A stretch of DNA of 7,814 bases from CAYYOS01 sp964473355 (GTDB lineage: Bacteria; Pseudomonadota; Gammaproteobacteria; Burkholderiales; REEB80). Shown here in pieces: positions 1-6,506 of the stretch. Under the pieces are notes generated by a model, which saw only the letters and a program-made list of their open reading frames with translations, was not told where the DNA came from and searched no databases. Made by a program: the position numbers and the translations under genes. The stretch is taken from positions 1-7,814 of the forward strand of contig CAYYOS010000120.1 in assembly GCA_964473355.1 (NCBI GenBank), given 5' to 3'. The first letter of the stretch is position 1, and each line of letters begins with the position of its first letter.

Positions 1-628
1 AGCGTTGCAACACCAAGGCAAAGGCGCGTAATGCGGTATCGATGCCATAAATGGCTTCCAGATTGCGGGCAACCACTAAATGTGGCGGATGCGCAGGTGG
101 ATACTCAGCAGGGGTAAAGCGCGCCAAGTTAACAATGTTAGGCACGACTATCGCTTTAAACCCCAAGGCTGCAAAAATTTTTTCCAAAAAGGGGGAGGGA
201 ACCACAATTGCAGACACCTGATTTAGACTGGCGCGTACGATCTTTGGCGAGCGCCGAAAAAAATTTGCCGCTTCGCCGCCGCGATAGTTGACCACCACTG
301 GCTTGCGATGAAATCTGGCTATCCAAATGGCGGGAGCGGCAAACAAATGCCAGGACCAACCCGAATTGGCCATGACGTGAAATAAATCCACCTGGGGCGC
401 GCTGCGCCACAACTTTAAAACAAATGGCAGTAACCGGAACACAGCACGCAGGCCTCGGACGTTTCCAACCCAATTTGGGCGATAAGGCGCATTAACTTGT
501 ATGGTAGTGACGCTTAACCCCGCTTCGCTAAGTAGCGCCGCCAACTGGCGCGTTTGATTTGCCATGCCGCCGGAGGGCGGAGGTAGCGGGCCGACCAGAG
601 CGACGTGCTTAGGCGTGAGTGGAGACAT
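1..628 (-). CDS. Family-4-type glycosyltransferase, N-terminal part, cut by the left edge
   Basis: This reading frame was found by translating the minus strand from the ATG at 626-628. It stays open for 209 codons to the edge, so the C-terminal half is missing. The start reads MSPLTPKHVALVGPLPPPSG, a beta strand followed by the glycine-rich loop PSGGMANQTR (about residues 18-27), as in the acceptor domain of GT-B glycosyltransferases. Further on come FHVMANSG (83-90), YRGGEA (115-120), VPNIVN (162-167), which in GT4 enzymes begins the nucleotide-sugar domain, and ARNLEAIYGID (187-197). The usual E-x7-E donor-binding motif would lie beyond the edge. It probably transfers a sugar from a nucleotide donor to a lipid-linked glycan at the inner face of the inner membrane; donor and acceptor are unknown. 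The preceding gene ends 30 nt upstream, and no strong ribosome binding site precedes the ATG. A 105-residue ORF at 156-473 on the same strand is an out-of-frame shadow. Confidence 0.85.
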   Translation of the reverse strand, partial: MSPLTPKHVALVGPLPPPSGGMANQTRQLAALLSEAGLSVTTIQVNAPYRPNWVGNVRGLRAVFRLLPFVLKLWRSAPQVDLFHVMANSGWSWHLFAAPAIWIARFHRKPVVVNYRGGEAANFFRRSPKIVRASLNQVSAIVVPSPFLEKIFAALGFKAIVVPNIVNLARFTPAEYPPAHPPHLVVARNLEAIYGIDTALRAFALVLQR

Positions 629-658
629 AGTCGCAGCTCGTACTATTGCCGAAACCGA

Positions 659-1852
659 CTACAACAGCGATTCATAGATCGCCCGATAGCGCGCGACACT
701 CGCAGTCCATGTCCGCTCCAATTCAACAAACTGGCGCGCCGCTTGCCGCAATGCCGGCCAACGAGGTGCGTCTTTCAGTAGCGCCAAAATTTTTCGTTGC
801 AAATCTGCCAGATCACCTGCTTTAAATAAGATCCCGGTTTCATTATCTCGAATCAATTCACGGTGACCACCGACGTCAGAGGCCACTAATAGTCGCCCCT
901 GCGCCATGGCTTCCAATGGCTTTAATGGCGTTACCAATTCAGTTAGGCGCATGGAAAGCCTAGGGTAAATCAAAACGTCGATGGCATCGTAATACCGTGC
1001 TACCTCTTCGTGCGCGACACGCCCGGTAAAAATAACTTTATCCGCAACGTTAAGCTCCGCAGCGCGTTGTTTTAGCGCCGCGTCTTGGGGCCCGCCCCCC
1101 ACTAATAGCACTCGAACATTGGGCGCGTCTTGTAGCAATAAAGGCAATACGTCGATGATTAAGTGTAAGCCCTCGTACGCATAAAAAGATCCGATAAAAC
1201 CCAGTACCGTGCTACCGCTTAAGCCCAAGCTTTGTTTGAGCGCCGTATTATCCGCTTCGCCCACGCTGAATTTGGTGATATCCACGGCGTTGGGAATGAC
1301 GGTTACTTTTGCTGGCGGTATGCCGCGATTAACAATATCGTTACGCAGGCCTTCGCAAATTGTTGTAACGGCGTTAGCGCGGCGCAACGCGTAAGTTTCC
1401 AAGCCGCGGGTTAAGCGATAGCGCAACCCATTTTCACGGCTAGAGCCGTGATCCACTGCGGCGTCTTCCCAAAATGCGCGCACCTCATAGACCACAGGGA
1501 TCTTAAATTGCGCGCCAATTTTAAGCGTGGGCAGGGCGTTTAGCACCGGCGAGTGAGCGTGCAGGATATCCGGCTTTACCGAAGCGACGACGTCGCTTAA
1601 ACGCCGCCGCAGGGCATGCATGCCGGCAACTTGGTTCAAAACCGGAACCGATTGAAATTTCGCGTTGGGCGTGCGAAAAAACTCCCAGCCGTCAACGGTT
1701 TCTTTGAGGGCCTGCGTTGCGTGCTTAGCACCCGTGAGGTGAAACGTTGCATACCCCAGCTTACGTTGCTCATTGAGTATGGCTAAGGTGCGAAAACTAT
1801 AGCCGCTATGCAGGGGTATGGAATGATCAAGAATATGCAAAACCCGCATCAT
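659..1852 (-). CDS. XrtA/PEP-CTERM-associated glycosyltransferase, stp3 (TIGR04063, Daro_2409) type
   Basis: This is a 397-residue GT-B glycosyltransferase of the GT4 kind. The N-terminus MMRVLHILDHSIPLHSGYSF closely matches what I recall of the exosortase A-associated stp3 family. Visible motifs are HAHSP (98-102), EVRAFWED (123-130), VIPNAVD (185-191), the donor-domain strand GFIGSFYAYEGL (218-229), LLVGGGP (249-255) and TELVTPLKPLEAMA (304-317). The last motif stands where most GT4 enzymes have E-x7-E and probably binds the nucleotide sugar. It has no signal peptide or clear membrane segment, so it should act in the cytoplasm on a growing lipid-linked glycan; the sugar is unknown. Its first ATG overlaps the stop of the amidotransferase gene as ATGA. 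A second ATG follows at once (1847-1849) and is better spaced from an AAGG site, so the true start may be one codon later. The length is normal for the family and nothing is broken. Confidence 0.92.
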   Translation of the reverse strand: MMRVLHILDHSIPLHSGYSFRTLAILNEQRKLGYATFHLTGAKHATQALKETVDGWEFFRTPNAKFQSVPVLNQVAGMHALRRRLSDVVASVKPDILHAHSPVLNALPTLKIGAQFKIPVVYEVRAFWEDAAVDHGSSRENGLRYRLTRGLETYALRRANAVTTICEGLRNDIVNRGIPPAKVTVIPNAVDITKFSVGEADNTALKQSLGLSGSTVLGFIGSFYAYEGLHLIIDVLPLLLQDAPNVRVLLVGGGPQDAALKQRAAELNVADKVIFTGRVAHEEVARYYDAIDVLIYPRLSMRLTELVTPLKPLEAMAQGRLLVASDVGGHRELIRDNETGILFKAGDLADLQRKILALLKDAPRWPALRQAARQFVELERTWTASVARYRAIYESLL

Positions 1853-3765
1853 GCCCTTAAGGATTCTGGCGCTGTTTCCTTTAAAACATTCCGCAGGAAC
1901 GATTCAAACATCAATAAACTCCACAAGGGCGCGCTATTGTCGCGGCGACCGGATTGATGCTGGCTAACCATTTGTTGTAAAAAGCCCATATTAAAAATGC
2001 CGGTGTCGGCTAACACCGGCCCCAATATCGCAGACTTCACGCGCTCTTGCAGGGGGCCTCGGAACCAACTCGCTAAGGGCACAGCAAACCCCATTTTGGG
2101 GCGATATAAAATTTCTGAGGGCAAATAATTCTCTAAGGATTTTTTGAAAATATATTTGCCTTCCTGGCCTTTTAATTTCAGCGCAGGCGGCAGGCCGGAA
2201 ATCCATTCCACTAGCTTGTGATCCAGCAACGGCACGCGTACTTCCAGCGCGTGAGCCATGCTCGCGCGATCGACTTTGGTTAAAATATCCCCCACCAAAT
2301 AAGTTTTCATATCCAAATATTGCACGCGCGATAACGCGTCGCTGGGCGCGTTGGAGGCGTGCGTGCGCAGTACTTCTATGGCCCCATAGTTTTGCAACTC
2401 GCGTTTGAATGCCGGGCTAAACATTTCCCCGCGCAACTTGTCACCTAGTATCGATACGCTATGAAAATAACCCTCAATCGGATCCCGCGCTAACGCTTCC
2501 AAGGTGGCCTTGGCGCGTAAGCTTTTAGGCGCCCAGTCGGCTTTCGGGTAGAGGTTGCCCATAAAGCCAAATAAAGGTTTGCGCAAAGATAAGGGGAGCA
2601 TACCGCGCATTTGTTCTTCGTAGAGGTGCCAGCGATAACGCCGATAGCCCGCGAAATTTTCGTCGCCGCCATCACCGGATAGCGCAACGGTAACGCGCTT
2701 CTTCGCTAATTCGCAAACCCGGTAAGTCGGAATGGCCGAGCTATCCGCATAGGGTTCGTCATACAGCTGCGCGAGTTTATCGAGCAGGCTAAAATCGTCG
2801 GCCGCCACTTCTTGAGTTTGGTGATTGGTATGGTAGCGCGCGGCGATTTGTTGGGCGTACTCTGCTTCATTAAACGCGCGATCGCCAAACGCAATAGAAG
2901 AAGTGTTGACGGGCTCATTCGATAGTTCCGCCATCATGGCCACTATCGCACTGGAATCCACGCCGCCGGAAAGAAACGCACCTAAAGGGACCTCGGCAAT
3001 CAATCGGATTTTCACCGCCTCCCGCAGGCGTTCAATAAGCTCCGCTGCAATGTCTGCTTCGCTTGCGGGCGGGTTCGCAACGAAAGGGATATCCCAATAG
3101 GGCTGGGGTGGGGGCACGGGCTTGCCCCGCTGTAACAGTAAAGTATGCGCGGGCGGCAGCTTTAAACAAGATTTAAAAATGGTACGCGGCTCGGGGATAT
3201 AGCCATACGCAAAATAATCTTCAACAGCATAAGGGTCTAATTCCCGCGATAACGCGTTATGAACCAACAAGGCTTTTAATTCGGAGGCAAATATAACCAT
3301 GCCATCGTTAAGCTGCGCATAATATAGCGGCTTGATCCCCAGCCTATCGCGCGCTAAAAATACCGTTTGCTGATTGCTATCCCAGATTGCAAATGCGAAC
3401 ATACCGCGAAAGCGCGTCACGCATTGTTGTCCCCACGCCTGCCAGGCATGGACGATCACTTCAGTATCGGAGTGCGTGCGAAACGCGTAGCCCAGGGCGG
3501 AAAGCTCTTCGGTGAGCTCGCGAAAATTATAAATTTCGCCATTAAAAATCACGCCTACGCTTTTATCGTTATTAAATAAGGGTTGCTGGCCGGTAGAAAT
3601 ATCGATAATAGAAAGACGTCGGTGCGCCAGGCCTATGCCCTTATCAATGAACACCCCGCCTTCGTCCGGCCCGCGATGAAACAAGGCCTGATTCATGCCC
3701 GCCAGTGTCGCGCTATCGATAATACTTAAGCGCTGCGTATCAAATATACCTGCTATGCCGCACAT
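1849..3765 (-). CDS. XrtA-associated asparagine-synthase-type amidotransferase (TIGR03108-like)
   Basis: This 638-residue protein has the two-domain layout of class B asparagine synthetases. The N-terminal Ntn-type glutaminase begins MCGIAGIF, so Cys2 becomes the nucleophile after Met removal. It continues with RGPDEGG (31-37), AHRRLSIID (47-55), NGEIYN (75-80) and HSDTEV (98-103). The synthetase domain holds the ATP pyrophosphatase loop SGGVDSS (266-272), LSGDGGDE (362-369) and KVDRASMAHALEVRVPLLD (497-515). All key residues look intact, so it should release ammonia from glutamine and transfer it to an ATP-activated carboxylate. In XrtA loci this family is thought to modify a sugar or glycan carboxyl group rather than make free asparagine; that is inference from context. 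The gene begins one base after the stp2 stop, with an AGGA site 10 nt before the ATG, and ends overlapping the stp3 gene by 4 nt. An ordinary AsnB role is the alternative. Confidence 0.93.
   Translation of the reverse strand: MCGIAGIFDTQRLSIIDSATLAGMNQALFHRGPDEGGVFIDKGIGLAHRRLSIIDISTGQQPLFNNDKSVGVIFNGEIYNFRELTEELSALGYAFRTHSDTEVIVHAWQAWGQQCVTRFRGMFAFAIWDSNQQTVFLARDRLGIKPLYYAQLNDGMVIFASELKALLVHNALSRELDPYAVEDYFAYGYIPEPRTIFKSCLKLPPAHTLLLQRGKPVPPPQPYWDIPFVANPPASEADIAAELIERLREAVKIRLIAEVPLGAFLSGGVDSSAIVAMMAELSNEPVNTSSIAFGDRAFNEAEYAQQIAARYHTNHQTQEVAADDFSLLDKLAQLYDEPYADSSAIPTYRVCELAKKRVTVALSGDGGDENFAGYRRYRWHLYEEQMRGMLPLSLRKPLFGFMGNLYPKADWAPKSLRAKATLEALARDPIEGYFHSVSILGDKLRGEMFSPAFKRELQNYGAIEVLRTHASNAPSDALSRVQYLDMKTYLVGDILTKVDRASMAHALEVRVPLLDHKLVEWISGLPPALKLKGQEGKYIFKKSLENYLPSEILYRPKMGFAVPLASWFRGPLQERVKSAILGPVLADTGIFNMGFLQQMVSQHQSGRRDNSAPLWSLLMFESFLRNVLKETAPESLRA
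1854..1858 (-). promoter_or_regulatory. Ribosome binding site of the stp3-type glycosyltransferase gene
   Basis: The coding strand reads AAGGGCATGATG. AAGG lies only 2 nt before the first ATG (1850-1852) but 5 nt before the second (1847-1849). This spacing favours the second ATG, which would overlap the amidotransferase stop by one base (TGATG). Either start implies coupling to translation of the preceding gene. Confidence 0.5.
1994..2020 (-). terminator. Terminator-like hairpin inside the amidotransferase gene (tentative)
   Basis: On the coding strand the arms GCCGGTGT and ACACCGGC pair perfectly over 8 bp around the 6-nt loop TAGCCG (1999-2020), followed directly by ATTTTTAA. This is the shape of a weak intrinsic terminator, placed about 145 nt before the amidotransferase stop. 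It lies wholly within codons for residues about 582-590, so it may be chance. The U-tract is short and interrupted, so at most partial termination is expected. Confidence 0.2.
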
Positions 3766-3766
3766 A

Positions 3767-4969
3767 TTAAGATTTTCCTGGTGAGCTAACGAGCGCGTCC
3801 GCTGATAACTTGGACTTGCCTAAGAGCTCATCATAAACTTGGGTGTAATTTTGTATCATCGCACTCATACTAAATTCATTTTCGATTCGTTGCCGCCCCC
3901 GGCTTCCATGCTCGCTTATCTTCGAAGGCTGATGGCAATAAAACTGCAATGCTTTGGTCAATGCTGCAACGTCGTCAGCCGCGACTAATAGCCCGTTGGA
4001 ATTATCGATGACCAGCTCCGGGTTGCCGCCCACTCGCGTGGCAATAACGGGCAAACCGCATGCCATGGCTTCCAAAATCGTGTTGGAAATGCCTTCGCCT
4101 AAGGAAGGCATAACGAACACATCCATGGCTCGCATCAGTTGTGGAATGTCGGCACGGGTGCCGGGTAGCCAAGCAAGGGCTTCGTAACCCGCATTTTTAA
4201 GGATAACGAGGCATTCGTCGCGCGCCGGGCCGTCCCCGACTATCAATAGCCGCAAGCGTGTTGCTAGGGCCGGTTCGCTTTGAACTAATTGCACAAACGC
4301 CTTTGCAAGCGCAGGATAATTCTTAATTCCCGCCATTCTACCTACGCTGCCAACAATTAACGAGTGCTCGTCCATGAAACCCGCCGGGCCTATCGATGTT
4401 CGCGCGCCGCTACGCGGAAAAAAGTTCGCATTATCGACGCCATTATAAATTTGCGTGACGCGTTGCGGCCTAACGCCAATTTCCTGAATCAACCAAGCTT
4501 GCAAGTCTTTACTCACAGCCAGATAACGCGAAATCACCGGCCGAAATAACTTACGCAACAGTTTATATTTGCGGCTTTTTCCGGCAATGTCGAATATATC
4601 CCTGCCATGCTCGCCGTGCACGCGTATTTTGCACCCTGCCAGGGTCGCGGCAAATTGACACTCTAAGGTGGCAAGGTTACGGGTGTGGACGATTGCCGGT
4701 TGCAAACGCCGCAATATTTTCCACAATTCCCAATGCAGGCCTGGGTCTAAGCCTTCGGGTCGGTTTAGCGGGATGAGTTCCACACTCTTATCGCGTAAGC
4801 GGTTACTAAAGTCCGTGATGGCACACAGGCTGATAATGACGTGGCGGTAGCGCCCTGCCGGCAAATGGTTAATCAGGTTAACCAAGCCGTTTTCCATGCC
4901 ACCCACGCCGAAATGGTGGATGATATGAACGATCCGCGGCAGGGCCGCAACGTTAGGATTGGGCGGCAT
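3767..4969 (-). CDS. XrtA/PEP-CTERM-associated sugar transferase, stp2 (TIGR03088) type
   Basis: With the start chosen here this is a 400-residue GT4-type GT-B glycosyltransferase. Residues 12-36 (RIVHIIHHFGVGGMENGLVN and after) match the opening of the stp2 family linked to EpsH1/XrtA. Other motifs are IVHTRN (93-98), HGEHGRD (118-124), YNGVD (175-179), GSVGRMAGIKNY (207-218) with the basic residues that contact donor phosphates, LLIVGDGP (241-248), and GEGISNTILEAMACG (291-305), which contains the E-x7-E pair Glu292 and Glu300. It is soluble and likely cytoplasmic, adding one sugar to the lipid-linked repeat unit; donor unknown. The frame is open upstream to an ATG at 5009-5011, adding the cysteine-rich stretch MCSICCPLSKTACA. 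I prefer the ATG at 4967-4969 because the extension is read from xrtA coding sequence out of frame and lengthens the overlap from 17 to 59 nt. Neither start has a strong ribosome binding site. Confidence 0.92.
   Translation of the reverse strand: MPPNPNVAALPRIVHIIHHFGVGGMENGLVNLINHLPAGRYRHVIISLCAITDFSNRLRDKSVELIPLNRPEGLDPGLHWELWKILRRLQPAIVHTRNLATLECQFAATLAGCKIRVHGEHGRDIFDIAGKSRKYKLLRKLFRPVISRYLAVSKDLQAWLIQEIGVRPQRVTQIYNGVDNANFFPRSGARTSIGPAGFMDEHSLIVGSVGRMAGIKNYPALAKAFVQLVQSEPALATRLRLLIVGDGPARDECLVILKNAGYEALAWLPGTRADIPQLMRAMDVFVMPSLGEGISNTILEAMACGLPVIATRVGGNPELVIDNSNGLLVAADDVAALTKALQFYCHQPSKISEHGSRGRQRIENEFSMSAMIQNYTQVYDELLGKSKLSADALVSSPGKS
3776..3779 (-). promoter_or_regulatory. Ribosome binding site of the amidotransferase gene
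   Basis: AGGA, within AGGAAAA on the coding strand, lies 10 nt before the ATG at 3763-3765, inside the last codons of the stp2 gene. It supports the MCGIAG start, which is also required because Cys2 must become the N-terminal residue of the glutaminase. Confidence 0.55.
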
Positions 4970-6491
4970 GGCGCAAGCTGTTTTCGATAGCGGGCAGCAT
5001 ATGCTGCACATAATCCGTTAAAACTTTTCGGGGGGCCTCAAGATTGTCTTCAAAGGGCGTCGATAAAATAATCACCGCCGCTTCATCCCGGCCGCCCATT
5101 AAGCGCGCTTTGGCCTGTAGCCATTTCGCTTCGTAAGGGTTGGCGGTCGCGGTGCCGGCGACCCAGTACCAACGCCATACCAACAATTTTTGTGTAGATG
5201 AGCGCAATTGAGTTTCGGCGAGTTCGAGATCACCGCCGGCGCGCGGTAAAGTAATAAGCGCCTCATTAATTTTTCCCCAGGCTTGATCGTCCGACGATAC
5301 TAGGACATTGCTGGAACTTACCATTTCTGATTTTTGTTTTTGCCCGCGATAATAATAGATGCGTAGGTTAACGGTCTCACCCTTCGCTGCGTAAGTTTGC
5401 GAGAAGGCTGCGGCGCTACCGGCGAACAAGGGTTGCCAAGAAGATATTGGGTCCTCGCTGCGTGCCCATGTCGCCGCCGGTGCGGGGGCGACCAGAGCCA
5501 CCGGGCTTAGGGTAAGCTGCGATTCTAGATAGGCGGCATAAAACGGCCAAGGCGTGGTGGCCAAAAGAATGCCCCAAGCAGCGAGCCAAATCGGGCGTAA
5601 CAAGATTGCTGTGGGCGCCGTGTAAATTGACTCGCCGGGGACTGAGGTGTCGAGATCTTCACGCCAGCGTGTGCCAATCCAAAACATAATTGCCATCACC
5701 ACGCCAAAAAAGAGCCAGCCGTAGATAAGGTGGTCCACACCTACCGCGTAGCGCATATCGCTTAGGTGGCCGATCATAACGATCATGTATGCGCGTAGGC
5801 CGTTTGCTAAAATTGGCACCACTACCGACAACAAAATAAAAATGAGGCGGCGCTTTAAGCTGCGATAGGTTAAATACGCGTACAAGCTGCCTAGGGTGAA
5901 CGACGCAATCAGATAACGCAGCCCACTACACGCCTCCACCACCGACCAATTTCCCGAGGGTACGGTAAAGTACAGGCCTTCCCGGTATACAGGAATGCCT
6001 GTCAGCTGCAACGCGAAAATCGTAAAGTTGGCAGTGAATTCCATCAATGGCGGCAATAGAATTTCGCCGAAGGGCACCGCCAACATAAGGAACGCCAGTG
6101 GAAAGGCTAAAACATAGGCAACCTTAAGGCCTAAGGCGGTGGCCACGATCACTGGAATCATAGCCATTAAACTGTATTGCTGCACGACGACCACGCCCGC
6201 CAAATATCCCATCAACCAGATTAAACCGAGCCCGGCCAATATGAAAAGCCCGGGGTAAAATGGCTGGACCTGCCGTTGCCGTAATTCCGCGCGCTTGCGC
6301 CAAATCAACCAGGCGCTGATAGGAAAAATTAGAAAGCCGTGGGTGAAGGTGTCCGAGCGCAGCCAGATTTCCACCATGGAAACAACTGTCGTGTAATACT
6401 CAAGCAGCACCACGAGCGTAACGACGAGCGTTATTAAAGCCGCTTTTCGCCAGTCCTTATCGGTTTTTGAGGGTGCTAATGTTGTGGCCAT
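4953..6491 (-). CDS. xrtA: Exosortase A with fused C-terminal EpsI-like domain
   Basis: This 512-residue membrane protein is an exosortase, the Gram-negative counterpart of sortase that processes PEP-CTERM tails at the inner membrane. Roughly eight hydrophobic segments fill residues 17-275, with another near 298-318. The proposed catalytic triad is visible: Cys188 in VVEACSGLRYL, Arg233 in ANGLRAY and His254 in VDHLIYGWLFF. SDTFTHGFLIFPISAWLIW (46-64) and FGEILLPPLMEFTA (141-154) are also typical of the family. After the last membrane segment, residues about 320-512 form a soluble, probably periplasmic domain of EpsI type, with ISSWQPLFAGS (349-359), LRIYYYRGQ (376-384) and VWRWYWVAG (438-446). 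XrtA proteins of about 500 residues commonly carry this fusion; the role of EpsI is not firmly known. The gene starts 15 nt after the stp1 stop and overlaps the next gene. No PEP-CTERM substrate is encoded in the window. Confidence 0.95.
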   Translation of the reverse strand: MATTLAPSKTDKDWRKAALITLVVTLVVLLEYYTTVVSMVEIWLRSDTFTHGFLIFPISAWLIWRKRAELRQRQVQPFYPGLFILAGLGLIWLMGYLAGVVVVQQYSLMAMIPVIVATALGLKVAYVLAFPLAFLMLAVPFGEILLPPLMEFTANFTIFALQLTGIPVYREGLYFTVPSGNWSVVEACSGLRYLIASFTLGSLYAYLTYRSLKRRLIFILLSVVVPILANGLRAYMIVMIGHLSDMRYAVGVDHLIYGWLFFGVVMAIMFWIGTRWREDLDTSVPGESIYTAPTAILLRPIWLAAWGILLATTPWPFYAAYLESQLTLSPVALVAPAPAATWARSEDPISSWQPLFAGSAAAFSQTYAAKGETVNLRIYYYRGQKQKSEMVSSSNVLVSSDDQAWGKINEALITLPRAGGDLELAETQLRSSTQKLLVWRWYWVAGTATANPYEAKWLQAKARLMGGRDEAAVIILSTPFEDNLEAPRKVLTDYVQHMLPAIENSLRHAAQS

Positions 6492-6506
6492 AGTTTAGAC
6501 GCCGTA

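Noticed and set aside
156..473. A 105-residue open frame on the minus strand near the left edge
   Set aside because: It lies in another frame of the glycosyltransferase at 1-628, which has a continuous 209-codon frame with recognisable motifs. The 105-residue translation shows no family features.
1991..2206. Minus-strand frames of 65-71 codons at 1991-2206, 2490-2687 and 2706-2918
   Set aside because: They are out-of-frame shadows inside the amidotransferase gene, whose own frame is intact with all catalytic motifs.
2328..3255. Repeated word CGCGATAACGCG inside the amidotransferase gene (near 2328 and 3245)
   Set aside because: Both copies encode Ala-Leu-Ser-Arg with the same codons (DALSRV and NALSRE). 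Codon preference explains them without a repeat element.
4089..4111. 7-bp inverted repeat ATGCCTT / AAGGCAT in the stp2 gene
   Set aside because: It sits in the codons of the conserved MPSLGEG motif, has a 9-nt loop and no U-tract, and is explained by protein conservation.
3954..4187. Plus-strand open frames of 60-77 codons at 1209-1414, 2903-3100, 3367-3579, 3954-4187, 4364-4549, 4668-4850 and 6601-6804
   Set aside because: All are antisense to well-supported genes, with low-complexity or unconvincing translations and no ribosome binding site or conserved motif that I can see.
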